Source: a virus. From it: a DNA stretch of 21,279 nucleotides. A model generated the notes under the pieces. It saw nothing but the letters and a program-made list of their open reading frames with translations, made no database searches and was not told the origin of the DNA. The position numbers and the translations under genes are program-made. Shown here one piece after another: positions 1 to 8,407 of the stretch (position 1 is its first letter; each line of letters begins with the position of its first letter). The DNA lies in IMG/VR virus record IMGVR_UViG_3300007735_000464, positions 1 through 21,279 of that record; one strand, 5' to 3'.

Positions 1-196
1 TGAGGAGGCCCTTCATCATAGCCTCGTCTTGACTCATCCCGGCAGCAAGTGGGTGCGAGACGAACTCGACCCTGTCGATATGCCTCCTCTCGATTCCAAG
101 CCTTTTGAGCTCCTCGTCGAACATGTGGCCACGGAAATATGCGCAAGGGCCCTGCTCGGCAGTCCCCCAGATTAGAACCTTGACAGTATCAGCCAT
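1..196 (-). CDS. Probable glycosyltransferase, N-terminal part (cut by window edge)
   Basis: This is an open frame from an ATG at 196 running off the left edge, so only about 65 residues are visible. A strong AGGAGG lies 9 nt before the start. The N-terminus reads as a beta strand (VKVLIWG) followed by a GPCAYFRGHMFDEELKRLGIE-like segment. That layout resembles the start of GT-B glycosyltransferases found in phages, with a first Rossmann strand, a glycine turn and then a helix. The catalytic part lies outside the window, so the family is inferred. It sits beyond the hairpin that follows the capsid gene and may form its own unit. Together with the GT2 and cytidylyltransferase genes at 12.6-13.6 kb it would be a third sugar-related gene. 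Confidence 0.6.
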   Translation of the reverse strand, partial: MADTVKVLIWGTAEQGPCAYFRGHMFDEELKRLGIERRHIDRVEFVSHPLAAGMSQDEAMMKGLL

Positions 197-225
197 ATAA
201 GGTATCCTCCTATGGCTGGGTGTGG

Positions 226-267
226 GGGGCCCCAACGGTAGACTTGCGGTACAACCGTCGGGGCCCC
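226..267 (-). terminator. Strong hairpin after the capsid gene
   Basis: Arms 226-239 and 254-267 pair over 14 positions, 13 Watson-Crick and one G-U in the minus-strand transcript. GGGGCCCC forms the base of the stem and the loop is 14 nt. The hairpin begins 22 nt after the capsid stop codon. There is no T-run, so it is not a textbook intrinsic terminator. It could be a factor-dependent terminator, a processing site, or an mRNA-stabilising 3' end for the highly expressed capsid gene. Confidence 0.6.
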
Positions 268-288
268 ACTCAGCTAACTATGCTGCGA

Positions 289-1260
289 TTAGACTGAGAC
301 CGTGGCCTGAGTCTTCAAGACGCGATAGCGAGCGCCTGCCTCGTCGAGGAGGAGGGAGCCGAAGCGCATCTTGTAGCCGACCAGCGCCTTCTGGGCGAGT
401 GGGTCGGAGTGATCGCCACCAGGAGCAACGAAGTAGCTCTGGAGGGTCTGGCTGTCGCCAATCGCGTAAGCGTCTGGTCCGAGGAACAGAGCGCTGTACA
501 CGTTGCCGCTCGAAGCGCCAGCGGTCGCGTAGACCTTGGCATCCGAGGAGACGATGAAGCGTACGCCAGCGAACATACCGATCTCACCAGTGAGAAGCGG
601 CGTGTTGTCAACATACTTGCGGGACTCGATCCAACCGTTGACCGTGGTGTCCGACACAAGGTCGTACTCCTGGGCAGGGTGGATGATGCAGCGGTACGTG
701 CCGTCAGCGAACTGAGGAACGTTGCTACCCTTGAGGCGAGCAACCATCTGCTTAACGAACGCGCCCGTGAGCACACCAGCAGCGGCAACAGCCGAGTTGG
801 CAGTGTTCGTGGTAAGCGTCGTTGCGCCAGTGGCACCAAACACGGCGGACGTAAGAACGTTCGAGTGAATGTTGTCGCGGACAAGCGTGTCCATTGATCG
901 AACAGCCTTGTAAGCAATACGCTCAGCAGCGATGCTGATGAGGTCGTGTGGCGAATCAAGGTTGGCGAGGTCCGAGATCGCCACGGTTGCGCCGTACTGC
1001 GCAGCGGTGAAGTACTCGGATGAAATCGTGAGGGCGTCGTCCGTTGGGGCGGTGCCTTCAGTCAGCGTCGCGGTGCTGACCGCGAGGTCTGCATAGCGAG
1101 CGTAGCGAAGGGTGTTTGTGCCCTTCACAAAGCGAGCTGGGACATAAAGCCCTGGCATCGCGTGGACAGCACGAGCGCGGAGTTCCTCTTCAGCACGCGC
1201 AGCAACAAGCTGCGTTACTAGATCAGAAAAACCGCTCGTGCTGGTAGTCGTGGTAGCCAT
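289..1260 (-). CDS. Major capsid protein, N4-gp56-like family
   Basis: This 323-residue protein has the length and character of an HK97-fold major capsid protein. The N-terminal segment is Thr/Ser-rich, followed by a helical arm (about residues 10-30). A conserved-looking stretch TEGTAPTDDALTISSEYFTA and the following YGATVAISDL (about residues 68-97) match what I recall of the N4-gp56 capsid family. The C-terminal half is rich in beta and Gly/Ala residues. Its place directly after a scaffold-like gene is the classic order. The ATG at 1260 has AGGAG 8 nt upstream, and a hairpin follows the gene. The family assignment is from memory of its patterns; the capsid role is well supported by context. 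Confidence 0.88.
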   Translation of the reverse strand: MATTTTSTSGFSDLVTQLVAARAEEELRARAVHAMPGLYVPARFVKGTNTLRYARYADLAVSTATLTEGTAPTDDALTISSEYFTAAQYGATVAISDLANLDSPHDLISIAAERIAYKAVRSMDTLVRDNIHSNVLTSAVFGATGATTLTTNTANSAVAAAGVLTGAFVKQMVARLKGSNVPQFADGTYRCIIHPAQEYDLVSDTTVNGWIESRKYVDNTPLLTGEIGMFAGVRFIVSSDAKVYATAGASSGNVYSALFLGPDAYAIGDSQTLQSYFVAPGGDHSDPLAQKALVGYKMRFGSLLLDEAGARYRVLKTQATVSV

Positions 1261-1272
1261 TTATGCTACTCC

Positions 1273-1830
1273 TTATCTATCAGCGAATGGATTCCCCAAC
1301 GTCTTCAGGGCATCAGAGATGCTCTTGGAGCTGGGCTTTTCAGTTGGCGCGGCGGTTGCCCGACGCGCATTGTTTGGATCCACTGGCGAAGGAGCCGACT
1401 CTGGTGTAGCAGCGGCAGCAGCCTGCTTCACGAAGTTTTCCAGCGCAGCAGCGCGGCCAACCTCATCAAGATTACTGGTGTCCTTTAAAAACTGATACGC
1501 GAGTGGGTATTCCCGTGCTAGGCGCTCTTCACGTACGGTCTGCTCAGCAGCAGCGGCCTTCTGCTCAAGTTCTCGAATCTTGGCTTGCGCCCTCTCGAAC
1601 TCAGACATTGATGCCTGCTCCTGCTCTGCCTTCCAACGTGAAAGCTCTTCCGCCTTAGAACGGAACTCGTCGAGTTCCTTCTTCGTTGCGGTGAGCGCCT
1701 GATCCTTGCCTGCTAGGCGCTTCTTCCAAGTGGTAACATCCGCCTCATTCTCAGTGGGAACAGCAGCAACCTCTGGGGCTACTACCTCATCCGACTGAAC
1801 TGGGGCGCTGTTTACGACTTCGTCAGCCAC
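1273..1830 (-). CDS. Putative head scaffolding protein
   Basis: This 185-residue protein has an acidic N-terminus (about residues 1-33, rich in Glu, Asp, Val and Ala). A long predicted coiled coil (about 35-110) follows, dense in Lys, Glu, Gln and Ala. The C-terminal tail is Ala/Pro/Ser-rich and ends with a short helix, SISDALKTLGNPF. Length, composition and position immediately before the capsid gene fit a scaffold that templates procapsid assembly and binds capsid through its C-terminal helix. The start is a GTG at 1830 preceded by AGGAG at 7 nt; the nearby ATG is in another frame. It ends 12 nt before the capsid ATG, and the capsid ribosome-binding site overlaps its stop region. No protease domain is visible. 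Confidence 0.8.
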   Translation of the reverse strand: MADEVVNSAPVQSDEVVAPEVAAVPTENEADVTTWKKRLAGKDQALTATKKELDEFRSKAEELSRWKAEQEQASMSEFERAQAKIRELEQKAAAAEQTVREERLAREYPLAYQFLKDTSNLDEVGRAAALENFVKQAAAAATPESAPSPVDPNNARRATAAPTEKPSSKSISDALKTLGNPFADR

Positions 1831-1874
1831 AGCATTTCTCCTTTTCCTAATTCCTCCCCCGCACAGCGCGGAGG

Positions 1875-4800
1875 TTAATTCTTACCTTGTAGGATTTCGA
1901 GGACATTCGGTGCGCCCTCGGTTAGGTCTGGTGTTCCCTTGATGATGTCATCGGCAGCGTTGAATCCCATTCTCCAAGTTCCAGCAATGGATGCGCCAAC
2001 AACTTGCTCAAGCGCGGCTTGTGGGATATTTGCAACGTCAAGTCCTTCGCCCTGGAGACCCTTACCGATGACGTACTTCCTTGCGGTTGAGGAGAATCCA
2101 AACCCAATGTTGTCTGGTGTATATGGGACAAGCCACTGGAGCAGCAGCCACGCCTCTGGGTTGTCCTCAATAAATGTCCTAAACTCTGGATCGTACTTCT
2201 CTGCTGCCACGATGGAATCGGATACATTGTCTAACGCCTGAAGTCCAAGTAGTAGGCGGTCACCACCGAGTTTACCTGGGAACGGTGTCTTCACCATTAG
2301 GCGGACAAACTCAGGAATAACCTTACCGACCATATAGGACAACGGGTAAAGTGCAAGCAATGGATGGTTAAAGCTTCGTTCCCACCACGGTCGATTTGGA
2401 TCGAAGTAGATTGCACGTCGCGCTCGATCACCTTCCTTTGCCGCCGCAGCTCTCGCTGCCTCGACAACATTCTGATAGAGCATTCGCTCTTCTGGCGTCT
2501 TAAGTGCAAGCATCCCGACCTTCTCGCCAGCCTTGATGAGTTCCCTCATTGCGATTGGATCAGTTCGTGAGATGAAATCTAAGCCAATGTAATACGCAAT
2601 CTTTTCTGGATCTGTGGTGCCAAGGAACTTCTCTACGGAAGCAATGACTTGAGGTGATTCATCCTTTAGCACGCCATATAGTCGTCGTGCCATACCCTTA
2701 GAAATCATTGCCTCAAGCGCACGTTGCTTACGGTCATCTACGGCCAGCAGGCTTCGCTTCACGGCAAGCCCAACATCCTTAACGCCAGCCTGACGCTTTG
2801 ATAGTGCGCCAAGCGCCTCCATCACCTTTGGCTCTTTGCCAGCAATACGGATAGCTGCCTGGTTACCAGCCTGCATAAACGCAGTCTGCGCGTCGCCAAC
2901 TTGGTTATGCTCAGCAAACTCTCCAAGTATAGCACGAACTCGGATGCTATTCTTGTTGAGTCCAGCAATTCGTTCTTCTCGTACTCCAGCTCCAGTTGTA
3001 AACCTAAAGAAAACAGGCTCTACGTTTTCCTGCCCATAGCGGAACTGAGGTGCGCCGACGCCGAACCTAAATCGTGGGAAGAAGTTATCGCTTACGATGG
3101 ATATCTGCGGCAACTTCATCTTCACCCACGAGGTGAACTTTGGCATAAGACCAAGGTCGGACAGATCCCCATTATATGCCTTGAAGATATTCATAAAGAC
3201 GGTCTTCCAGACATCTTGAGCTGGCACACCAGTTCGCTCAGAGATTCGAAGAACTGCTTCCTTGCTTAGTGACGCGTTGATTGCCTTGGCAAGCGAACTG
3301 CTTGGACCAAGGGCTTGCTCAAGGGCAAGACCACGAGGAAGAATCTGTTGTTCGTCTGATAGATTTCTAATAATGCGAAGCGTCTCGTTCGCCTCTCGCG
3401 TGGTCAAGCCGATAGAGTTTGACTCAGTGATCCATCGATCACGAACCTTCTCGGCAATGATGGCGCCATAACGGCGGCGGAACGTGTAGTTTAGCGCAGA
3501 CTGCACTGCATTTCGCTTGTATGTCAGCGTTGCCTGTCCAAGGCTAGTTGGATCAACGAAGACATTGTCCACAAGGTCAGCGAATGGAGAGAATGCGCGG
3601 GTCTGATACTCACGACCAAGTTTGTCGGTTAGAGTCATCACCTTGCCAATGACGCCATCTGCTGGTGCAATGCCGAGTTCGTAGCCAGCAGCGTTAGCCT
3701 CTTGACGATACTTGAGTGCCTGTGGGGTCAACTCGATAGCATCTTTCTCGGTAATGCCACGAACGAATGACTCTTTGTTTTCATTGAGATACTTAGCGAA
3801 GTCATCCGCAAGTTCGTCTGGGCTAAGACGGGAAAGATTCCTTCCACCAAATGATTCATATAGATCAGCGTACTGGTTTGCTGCGTCAGAAATAATTTTT
3901 CGCACAGCATCTGGATTGCCCTTTGCTTCCTGTACCGCAAGGGCAAGGGCGTCGGCGCGGGCCTGGGTAAGCGAACGACTAGAAATCAACGTAATGCGCT
4001 GACCAATATTCCCTGGCTTAAAGGTTTGACGCACCGTTGCAATGCCCTCAGAAAGTCGTCCAAATGAGGACATCCTCGTAAGGTCAAGGAAGTCTAGTGC
4101 ATCACCAACGCGTCTTTCTCGGATTGCTGGAGCGATCAACTCGTCAAAGACGCGACCACCCTGCTCGGCGCTAAGGCTTAAACCGTAGCGAAGATTAGAC
4201 ACAACGTACTCTCGTGCAACAGCAACGTTCTCTGGGTTTGTGAACACAGTGAGTTCGCGCTTTGAGGCGATTGCCTCGCGTACGCCAGCCGTGGTAACGG
4301 ATCGTCCCTGAGTCCTGGCCCTTGTAGCAAGCAGGTTCTCTGCCTCCTGTGGGCTCTTGACCATTATGGCATTGCGTTGGAACTTGCTCTGGTAATCATT
4401 GGCAATCTTAATCAGATCCTCTTCGCCATCAGACTTGAGGACACGAAGTACCAACTTATTAACTTCGTCGTCTCTAAATCCCATCTCCTTGATGGTGTCA
4501 ATAAGACCAGGTTCACCTTCTGCAAACGGCTTATTAAGTACCCCGATTGCCTCATCAACTAGTTGGCTCTCATTGCCAGTTGCAAGTCGAGGCTTAATGG
4601 CAGCAAGGTCATCAGACATTGACAGCATAAGGTTCTGTGAGCTTGGCCGTACGGCAAGGGCAGACTCTTCCGCCACTAGACGTGCCGCGCCAGCCTTAGC
4701 AAACCGACTTGCGGTATACGATGTTAAGCGAGATGCCTCAGAAACAACTTGGTCGGCATCTGCTCCAGCAACGCGAGATAGTGCTCCAACGTACTGCTTA

Positions 4801-5666
4801 GCGTTTGATGCCTTGTATGCTTGCTCAAAGATTCCAGGTGCTTTGCCAGCAAGGAAGGTAGATACGGCACGAGATGACCCACTCGTCATTCCCGTAACGG
4901 CATTATAGACGGCACCAACTGGCTGCCACAACTGCCAGAACTTAGCATCTGAGGCTGCAAGTACTTCTCCAGCCTTTACTGCCTTTGCCAGCGTACCAGC
5001 ACGGGCAGCGCCAGATGCGATAGCACCAAAGGGAACCCACGTTAGCGGGTCAGTAACCAGGCCAAGAACAAGATCGCGTGCGATGTTTGGCTTCGCACCA
5101 AACGTCAATCCTTCGTCATAAATAAAGTTAGCAATCTCGTCTTCTGTCGCATTATTATTAAGAAGTTGCTTAATCCCTGGAACATTGTAGTATTCTGCCG
5201 CATTTCCGAAACCATCTTTGATATTTCCATTTCGGAGATTTTGAGCAGTATTCTTGGCAATGATGTCTTTCTGAACAAACTTAGATGGAATGCTGATGGC
5301 TTCGAGGGCAGCCCCTGGGATTCCAGAGACGACATCGCCAACACTTGGACCAGTAGATACTGGTTTGAATGACCCGATAGCCGATCCGACTGCGCCGACA
5401 GCACCTCCGCCAACCTCAAGCGCACTCTTAGCCAATCCACCGACAAGTGGGATTGACCCAACGACGCCGAGAATACCTTGACCAAGTCCTTCAATAGACT
5501 GGCCAATGGTCTCTGGCTTTCCAGCGCTTACTGATGCACGACCAACCCCTGGACCGAAGCGACTCTGCGATCCGCCAGCAGGAGATCTGCCAACACCAAA
5601 GGAAATATCGCTAAGGATTGAGGACACCTGTTGTCCTGCGCTACCCTTTCCAAAGATACTTGGCAT
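1875..5666 (-). CDS. Giant virion protein, probable internal/ejection protein
   Basis: This 1263-residue protein has no enzyme motif I can recognise. The N-terminus (about 1-125) is Gly/Ser/Ala-rich with a hydrophobic glycine-dense stretch (about 57-97). A motif LVLGLVTDPLTWVPFGA (about 200-216) recalls phrases in large internal virion proteins of short-tailed phages. The middle is long and helical. Near residues 1090-1115 there is a hydrophobic segment NHPLLALYPLSYMVGKVIPE, and a further aromatic patch lies near 1170. The mix of helical bulk and membrane-active segments, and the place between portal and scaffold genes, suggest a protein packaged in the head and ejected with the DNA. This is inference; a tape-measure role is less likely without tail genes beside it. 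The ATG at 5666 overlaps the previous stop by 1 nt (TAATG). Confidence 0.8.
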   Translation of the reverse strand: MPSIFGKGSAGQQVSSILSDISFGVGRSPAGGSQSRFGPGVGRASVSAGKPETIGQSIEGLGQGILGVVGSIPLVGGLAKSALEVGGGAVGAVGSAIGSFKPVSTGPSVGDVVSGIPGAALEAISIPSKFVQKDIIAKNTAQNLRNGNIKDGFGNAAEYYNVPGIKQLLNNNATEDEIANFIYDEGLTFGAKPNIARDLVLGLVTDPLTWVPFGAIASGAARAGTLAKAVKAGEVLAASDAKFWQLWQPVGAVYNAVTGMTSGSSRAVSTFLAGKAPGIFEQAYKASNAKQYVGALSRVAGADADQVVSEASRLTSYTASRFAKAGAARLVAEESALAVRPSSQNLMLSMSDDLAAIKPRLATGNESQLVDEAIGVLNKPFAEGEPGLIDTIKEMGFRDDEVNKLVLRVLKSDGEEDLIKIANDYQSKFQRNAIMVKSPQEAENLLATRARTQGRSVTTAGVREAIASKRELTVFTNPENVAVAREYVVSNLRYGLSLSAEQGGRVFDELIAPAIRERRVGDALDFLDLTRMSSFGRLSEGIATVRQTFKPGNIGQRITLISSRSLTQARADALALAVQEAKGNPDAVRKIISDAANQYADLYESFGGRNLSRLSPDELADDFAKYLNENKESFVRGITEKDAIELTPQALKYRQEANAAGYELGIAPADGVIGKVMTLTDKLGREYQTRAFSPFADLVDNVFVDPTSLGQATLTYKRNAVQSALNYTFRRRYGAIIAEKVRDRWITESNSIGLTTREANETLRIIRNLSDEQQILPRGLALEQALGPSSSLAKAINASLSKEAVLRISERTGVPAQDVWKTVFMNIFKAYNGDLSDLGLMPKFTSWVKMKLPQISIVSDNFFPRFRFGVGAPQFRYGQENVEPVFFRFTTGAGVREERIAGLNKNSIRVRAILGEFAEHNQVGDAQTAFMQAGNQAAIRIAGKEPKVMEALGALSKRQAGVKDVGLAVKRSLLAVDDRKQRALEAMISKGMARRLYGVLKDESPQVIASVEKFLGTTDPEKIAYYIGLDFISRTDPIAMRELIKAGEKVGMLALKTPEERMLYQNVVEAARAAAAKEGDRARRAIYFDPNRPWWERSFNHPLLALYPLSYMVGKVIPEFVRLMVKTPFPGKLGGDRLLLGLQALDNVSDSIVAAEKYDPEFRTFIEDNPEAWLLLQWLVPYTPDNIGFGFSSTARKYVIGKGLQGEGLDVANIPQAALEQVVGASIAGTWRMGFNAADDIIKGTPDLTEGAPNVLEILQGKN

Positions 5667-8407
5667 TATAGAGCAATCCTTCCGCCAGGCGTCGTCAACG
5701 GACGCGGAGTTGTCGTTGTCCTAGAAGTTGAAATTGGCTTGCTTGTTAGGCTTGCCCGTTCACCAGCTCGGAAATCAACAAACGGTTGCGAGCTGAGCGT
5801 TAGCGCAGAGGTGCTTGTTGTCCTTGGAGTTCCCTTAGCAAACGGTCGAACAGCAAGTGGCGAAACTTGTGGAGTTGGATTTAGTGGTCGAGGACCAAGT
5901 GACGTTGCCCCAGGACCATAGGCCCCAGGAATCCCTGGGAGAATTGTGTTGATCCCAGCAGATAGTGCTCCACCAGCGGCACTCGTAAGTCCATAGGCAA
6001 GTGCCCCGCCAGCCTGAATTGCCCCAGCACCAATCCCAGCAGCAAGTTTTCCAAGTTCCCTGAAGACAACGGAGAAGTCCATTGCCCCACCAAACTTTTC
6101 CCCACCGCCAGGCTGAACTGGGCTGAATGGATTGATGACTCCACGCTGGGCTGGAGTTGATGGCTTAACGGCAGCGATGTTTGCCTTGGCTGACTCTGCC
6201 TGCTGTCGTGCCATATCTGCGTTCATTTGAGCAATTCGAACACCAGCATCGCTTGTGCGACCAGAAAGAGCATTAAGGTTAGACTCAATCTTCCCAATTG
6301 CAAGTGTCATATCTGACTTTCCAGTAGTAGAATCAGGAATACCAAGAGCAATATTCTTTAAGTTAGAAACGATACCAAGGGCATCTGTTACCCTAGGATC
6401 ACTTGGGGAGATTGCAGCGTATGGGTTAATACCTGGGCTTTCTAGTGACTTGAGTGCACCTGGATCTACAAAGTCAGATAGACTGGCCTGTGTTCCAGAT
6501 CCACTTGGTCGGATTCCAGTAATCGTAGTATACCCATTCTGGTCTTTCTGCACATTGATGTCAGATGTAATCAGCGCATCAGTTGCACCAGAACGCTTGA
6601 TGCTTGCAACGTCAATTGGTGGATTGATGTATACCTTGCCGTCCTTGGCATCAGCATATAGCGTTCCACCCTTGGTCTCATAAGCAAAGCCCCACGGCTT
6701 AGACGTATCAAGATTTCCAGCAATTGCGCCATAGATTGGCGTGCCCTTATATGCAACAGTAACGATCTTTCCACTTGCAGCCTGCTCAATCTTGTAGATC
6801 ACACCAGCACTTGGAGCTGGCACGCCAGCAGGAATATAATCCGTTGCATACGAACCATCAGTGTTTCTCTTGCGAGAGATTACTGTCTGTCCACTAGAAA
6901 TCTGCTTATCTAGGTCTAGGGAAATACTAAGGTTTGATAGTTCTGCTGCTGTGTACTTATTATCTCCAGTAAACTCTTTTTCGTAGAAATCTTTGGCTCC
7001 ACCAGAGAGCCCAGCCTGCGCTCGCTGCGCCGCTTGGAAATCATCCATATATGTCTTTGGGATAATTCCAACTGTCTTGCCGTTTAGCGCGGCATCAAGA
7101 GCGTTGGCTTCGTTCTGAATATTTAGACTGACTTCCTGACCTGCTCGGTCAGCCGAAGGCTTAATTCCAGCACCGAAAGATGCTGTCGTCTCTCCACGAA
7201 GGAACCGTACCCACTCTTTAGTAATAGCAATCTCATCGGAAGGAATACCGTCTGTCGCAGCCATAAGGGCATCCTTAAGTTCTGACTGCTTGACGTACTG
7301 CTCAAATGAAACGTCTTGACCAGATACCAATTTCGCGTCGGTCGAGATGTCACGGATTGAACGTGCCTCGGCTACATTTCCTTGCAATCGGAGTGTCTGA
7401 GCATATGCATCAGATTTACCGCGAAGGTCGCCAATTGCAGTTCTAATCTGTGACTGCACGTCTGGACTTAGATCATCCAACGCGGCGGCAAGCGTTACGG
7501 CAGGGATGTCCTGGAAATTAAAGTTTGGATCGCTGGCATCAATACCAAGGCCAGGGGCAAGAAGGCGAGCATACTCATCTACAACGGCCTTGGCATTGTT
7601 ATAGGCAGACTCACGACTATTGAGAAGTGCGGTTGCAGCCTTGTCCGCGATGACGCGGCGCTGATCCTGAACGGCAAATTTTGTCTTGGCGATGTTGTTT
7701 TGGATGGTATCTAGGAAGTCACCAGCAATACCATTCTCATTTAGTTTTGCACGCCATCCACGATAGAAGGCAAGCAATCCCTCATTAGCCTTTAGCACCT
7801 TGCTATCCTTCGACGGATTTACACGGGCAAGGATGTCATTCTGTTCTCCAAGCTGATACTCATAAAGCGAGGAGTAGACATCGTACTTGACATCGTCATA
7901 GACAAACGGATCATCTACGAATCGACCAAGAGCACCCTGCGATAGATTCATAAACTCATCTTCGGTGATCTGATCTGTTGCCAAGTCGTTGTATAGGAAC
8001 TTAGTAACGTAGTCCTTTGTGACTCCGTACAGTTCATCCTGGAACTTAGATCCTTCTCCCTGAAGGAATGAGGCAAACTCTTCGTAGTTTGAACCGTTAG
8101 AAGAATAGAATCCAGACTTCAAATCATTGTATGTATTCTGTGTCTGAAATTCCTGTGCCTGATTAAGAATCGCATCGTAATATGCTACCTGGGCATCACT
8201 CGCTTCACCTTGACCAAGTCGTTCGTTAACAAACTTCACAAGATCAGCATATGAAGGAATAGATCCGCCAAACGCAGTTCCCTCGTAGAACGCCTTAAAG
8301 AGCATCTGCTCCTCGGAGGCAAGTTGCTGCGAGACAAGCGAACGGATCGTTGCCGAAAGATCGCTTGCGCCAGTTTCAGATCGTCCGAATCGTCCTTGTC
8401 GTGCCAT
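5666..8407 (-). CDS. Large virion-associated protein of unknown function (913 aa)
   Basis: I do not recognise a family. Residues 1-130 are polar and helical, rich in Gln, Ser and Asn. The middle has long helices with few Cys or Trp. A beta-rich, glycine-containing portion covers about 520-660. From about 758 a Pro/Gly linker leads into a hydrophobic Gly/Ala segment (about 788-828), and the last 80 residues are Pro/Thr/Ser/Arg-rich and probably disordered. The hydrophobic segment resembles the glycine-rich stretch near the N-terminus of the following 1263-residue protein, so the pair may act together in the virion, for example as ejected channel or internal core proteins. The ATG at 8407 shares one base with the portal stop (TAATG), with GAGGT about 9 nt upstream. 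Translational coupling to portal is likely. Confidence 0.75.
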   Translation of the reverse strand: MARQGRFGRSETGASDLSATIRSLVSQQLASEEQMLFKAFYEGTAFGGSIPSYADLVKFVNERLGQGEASDAQVAYYDAILNQAQEFQTQNTYNDLKSGFYSSNGSNYEEFASFLQGEGSKFQDELYGVTKDYVTKFLYNDLATDQITEDEFMNLSQGALGRFVDDPFVYDDVKYDVYSSLYEYQLGEQNDILARVNPSKDSKVLKANEGLLAFYRGWRAKLNENGIAGDFLDTIQNNIAKTKFAVQDQRRVIADKAATALLNSRESAYNNAKAVVDEYARLLAPGLGIDASDPNFNFQDIPAVTLAAALDDLSPDVQSQIRTAIGDLRGKSDAYAQTLRLQGNVAEARSIRDISTDAKLVSGQDVSFEQYVKQSELKDALMAATDGIPSDEIAITKEWVRFLRGETTASFGAGIKPSADRAGQEVSLNIQNEANALDAALNGKTVGIIPKTYMDDFQAAQRAQAGLSGGAKDFYEKEFTGDNKYTAAELSNLSISLDLDKQISSGQTVISRKRNTDGSYATDYIPAGVPAPSAGVIYKIEQAASGKIVTVAYKGTPIYGAIAGNLDTSKPWGFAYETKGGTLYADAKDGKVYINPPIDVASIKRSGATDALITSDINVQKDQNGYTTITGIRPSGSGTQASLSDFVDPGALKSLESPGINPYAAISPSDPRVTDALGIVSNLKNIALGIPDSTTGKSDMTLAIGKIESNLNALSGRTSDAGVRIAQMNADMARQQAESAKANIAAVKPSTPAQRGVINPFSPVQPGGGEKFGGAMDFSVVFRELGKLAAGIGAGAIQAGGALAYGLTSAAGGALSAGINTILPGIPGAYGPGATSLGPRPLNPTPQVSPLAVRPFAKGTPRTTSTSALTLSSQPFVDFRAGERASLTSKPISTSRTTTTPRPLTTPGGRIAL

